The translations under genes were made by a program, and so were the position numbers. 64,000 bases of DNA from the NCBI RefSeq assembly GCF_000375465.1, contig NZ_AQXH01000002.1:186173-250172 (forward strand). The letters run 5' to 3'. The stretch is from Balneola vulgaris DSM 17893 (GTDB lineage: Bacteria; Bacteroidota; Rhodothermia; Balneolales; Balneolaceae). Positions 62,783 to 64,000 of this stretch are shown here, in pieces (the stretch's first letter is position 1; the number at the start of each line of letters is the position of its first letter). The notes beneath the pieces were generated by a model, which worked only from the letters and a program-made list of their open reading frames with translations, searched no databases and was not told the origin of the DNA.

Positions 62783-63611
62783 TGGTATTAGTATGGTATT
62801 TAATAAGTTCTTGAATAGGTGATTTAACTACAGAGCCAATTTTAAATCCTACTCTATCTGCTGATTTTTTTAATTCTTCCGGAAACAAATAAGCTACACT
62901 TCCCACGAAGGAAATTTCATCAAACTCGGTGTTGAACGCTTTTAATCGATCAAAAAAATCATCCAGGCATCTAGAAACAATATTTGCAAACCATGTTTCC
63001 TCACGATATTGAATCATAGTTTTCAAAAATGAGGCTGCCACTGTTTTACCCGTTTTGGGTACCTGAGTATCTTTAAACATTTGCTCTAAATTCATCGACT
63101 CTTCGATGTCCCTAAATGATGAGTCTTTTAATACATGCATCAGTAGCTCACTTCCTATATGCGAGCCACTACCTCTATCACCCTCAGGGAATTCACCCAC
63201 AGTTAGAATGCGCTCAATATTTTCTCCAGTATATATAGCCACACTCGAACCCGTACCTAAAATACCTACTAAACCGGGAGTTCGACCAAGAGTAGCAACG
63301 GCCGCTGCTTTTAGATCACTATACACTTCAACTTCAGCTTCCGCAAAATTAAGCTTTAACGATTGCCGCATCCGTGATTGATTGGGGTCTTTTGCACAAC
63401 CTGCCCCATAAAATAACACCTTATCAATGTGGGAGAATTTTAAAACCTGTTGAACTTCGGACGATAAAACCCATTGAATTTGTGCATCGTCTAGATTGCT
63501 TGGATTTAGCCCTTTAGTTGCAAATGCCTGCACTTGTTGCCCACCATCTAGTAGCACCCAATCTGTTTTTGTAGCGCCACTTTCAGCTAATAGTAATTTC
63601 TTTTGATTCAT
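62775..63611 (-). CDS. BadF/BadG-type ATPase, N-acetylglucosamine-kinase-like
   Basis: About 278 residues from the ATG at 63611, with GGAG 6 nt upstream. The ASKHA fold has LAESGATKTDWVLLDGG near the start and GILGTGSSVAIY, EFPEGDRGSGSHIGSELL. Bacteroidota homologues are annotated as N-acetylglucosamine kinase family, acting on amino-sugars from cell-wall recycling; the substrate cannot be proved here. TATATTTG ends 6 nt before the ATG, a possible leaderless promoter. Confidence 0.85.
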   Translation of the reverse strand: MNQKKLLLAESGATKTDWVLLDGGQQVQAFATKGLNPSNLDDAQIQWVLSSEVQQVLKFSHIDKVLFYGAGCAKDPNQSRMRQSLKLNFAEAEVEVYSDLKAAAVATLGRTPGLVGILGTGSSVAIYTGENIERILTVGEFPEGDRGSGSHIGSELLMHVLKDSSFRDIEESMNLEQMFKDTQVPKTGKTVAASFLKTMIQYREETWFANIVSRCLDDFFDRLKAFNTEFDEISFVGSVAYLFPEELKKSADRVGFKIGSVVKSPIQELIKYHTNTND

Positions 63612-63730
63612 AGGCTCCAAATATACTCACACCATGCTCTACATATAAAATATTATCTTATTCTGTTACAAATGGAACAATTCCATACTCTTACAAGTAG
63701 TAGATAGCAATTGCAAACAAAGTAAAGCTC

Positions 63731-64000
63731 ATGAAATTTAATTCAATCACACGTACTGTACTTCTAATACCAGTTTTTGCTCTCATTAATTTTGTAGCTT
63801 TTGCACAGTTAACAGTGCAATCAATTGAGGTAGGAACTTCAATAGAAAACCGTGAACTCATTGGAGCCGATTCCACATTTAGTAGCGATGTAAACACACT
63901 ATACTGCCACACTACTATAAATGGTGCTGAGAATGAGCCTACCATCAAACATGTATGGTATTATAATGGCGAAGAACAGGCATCTATTAATCTGAATGTT
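63731..64000 (+). CDS. Secreted DUF2914-like protein, cut by right edge
   Basis: 90 codons are visible from the ATG at 63731 and the frame is open to the edge. Signal peptide (ends FAQ), then a segment with TLYCHTTINGAENEPTIKHV and VWYYNGEEQASINLNV that matches DUF2914 domains. Exported; function unknown. Confidence 0.7.
   Translation, partial: MKFNSITRTVLLIPVFALINFVAFAQLTVQSIEVGTSIENRELIGADSTFSSDVNTLYCHTTINGAENEPTIKHVWYYNGEEQASINLNV

Noticed and set aside
1-64000. tRNA, rRNA, CRISPR arrays, prophage or integron
   Set aside because: No cloverleaf-like sequence with a TTCRA loop, no regularly spaced repeats and no phage or integrase genes were noticed in the intergenic regions; this was by eye, so a tRNA scan would be the decisive test.

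Overview
The window looks like a chromosomal segment of a marine-type Balneolota/Rhodothermota bacterium (Bacteroidota–FCB side of the tree, Balneola-like). The evidence is a type IX secretion sorting tail of the NYPNPFNP type, a SusC/SusD pair, a Bacteroidota-type sigma-54, DUF3857 transglutaminase-like proteins, several outer-membrane barrels, moderate A+T content, mostly weak Shine-Dalgarno sites and Bacteroidota-like promoter boxes (TTG-N19-TAATTTG, TAnnTTTG). This is inference; no rRNA or other taxonomic marker gene was seen. Genes are dense. I found no tRNA, rRNA, CRISPR array, insertion sequence or phage region.

Layout. 1–6.4 kb (minus): partial histidine kinase, purB, M48 lipoprotein protease, murB, CNNM/CorC protein. 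6.5–11 kb (minus): ssb and two tandem DUF3857/transglutaminase-like proteins. 11.2–12.2 kb: S1/P1 nuclease, convergent with pgk. 13.6–20 kb (plus): a 1248-residue secreted T9SS protein, cysteine desulfurase, LOG-family protein, DUF1499 protein and a small membrane protein. 20.1–26.8 kb: long-chain acyl-CoA ligase divergent from a Fur-family regulator; then cinA–barrel–ftsX (minus). 26.8–31.4 kb (plus): pgsA–pgpA–pyrE–miaB–membrane chimera. 31.5–38.8 kb (minus): pyrC–tsaB–accD–obg–dprA–DUF3109–rpoN. 39–45.7 kb: YCII-like, LolA-like, xseA, D-amino-acid oxidase, porin-like barrel, a beta-propeller lipoprotein inserted next to tspO, and azurin. 45.8–54.6 kb (minus): an ETR1-like histidine kinase, then an operon running deoA–pspA–half-pspA–TM/coiled-coil–crotonase–CNNM–AAA ATPase. 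54.6–64 kb: pdxB, pilin-like protein, lipoprotein, SusD/SusC, TatD, an N-acetylglucosamine-kinase-like protein and a partial DUF2914 protein.

Most genes are housekeeping: nucleotide synthesis (purB, pyrE, pyrC), cell wall and division (murB, ftsX), phospholipids (pgsA, pgpA), fatty acids (accD, acyl-CoA ligase), tRNA modification (miaB, tsaB), DNA processing (ssb, dprA, xseA) and envelope functions.

Four observations stand out. First, an ESCRT-III-like PspA operon pairs a full PspA with a half-length PspA paralogue, a membrane coiled-coil protein and a Vps4-like AAA ATPase. Second, a histidine kinase carries an N-terminal domain matching the plant ethylene-receptor copper site residue for residue, and it is convergent with azurin. 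Third, an A+T-rich propeller gene has captured the first 47 bp of tspO, forming a 996-bp-period direct repeat. Fourth, AccD has lost all four zinc-ribbon cysteines.
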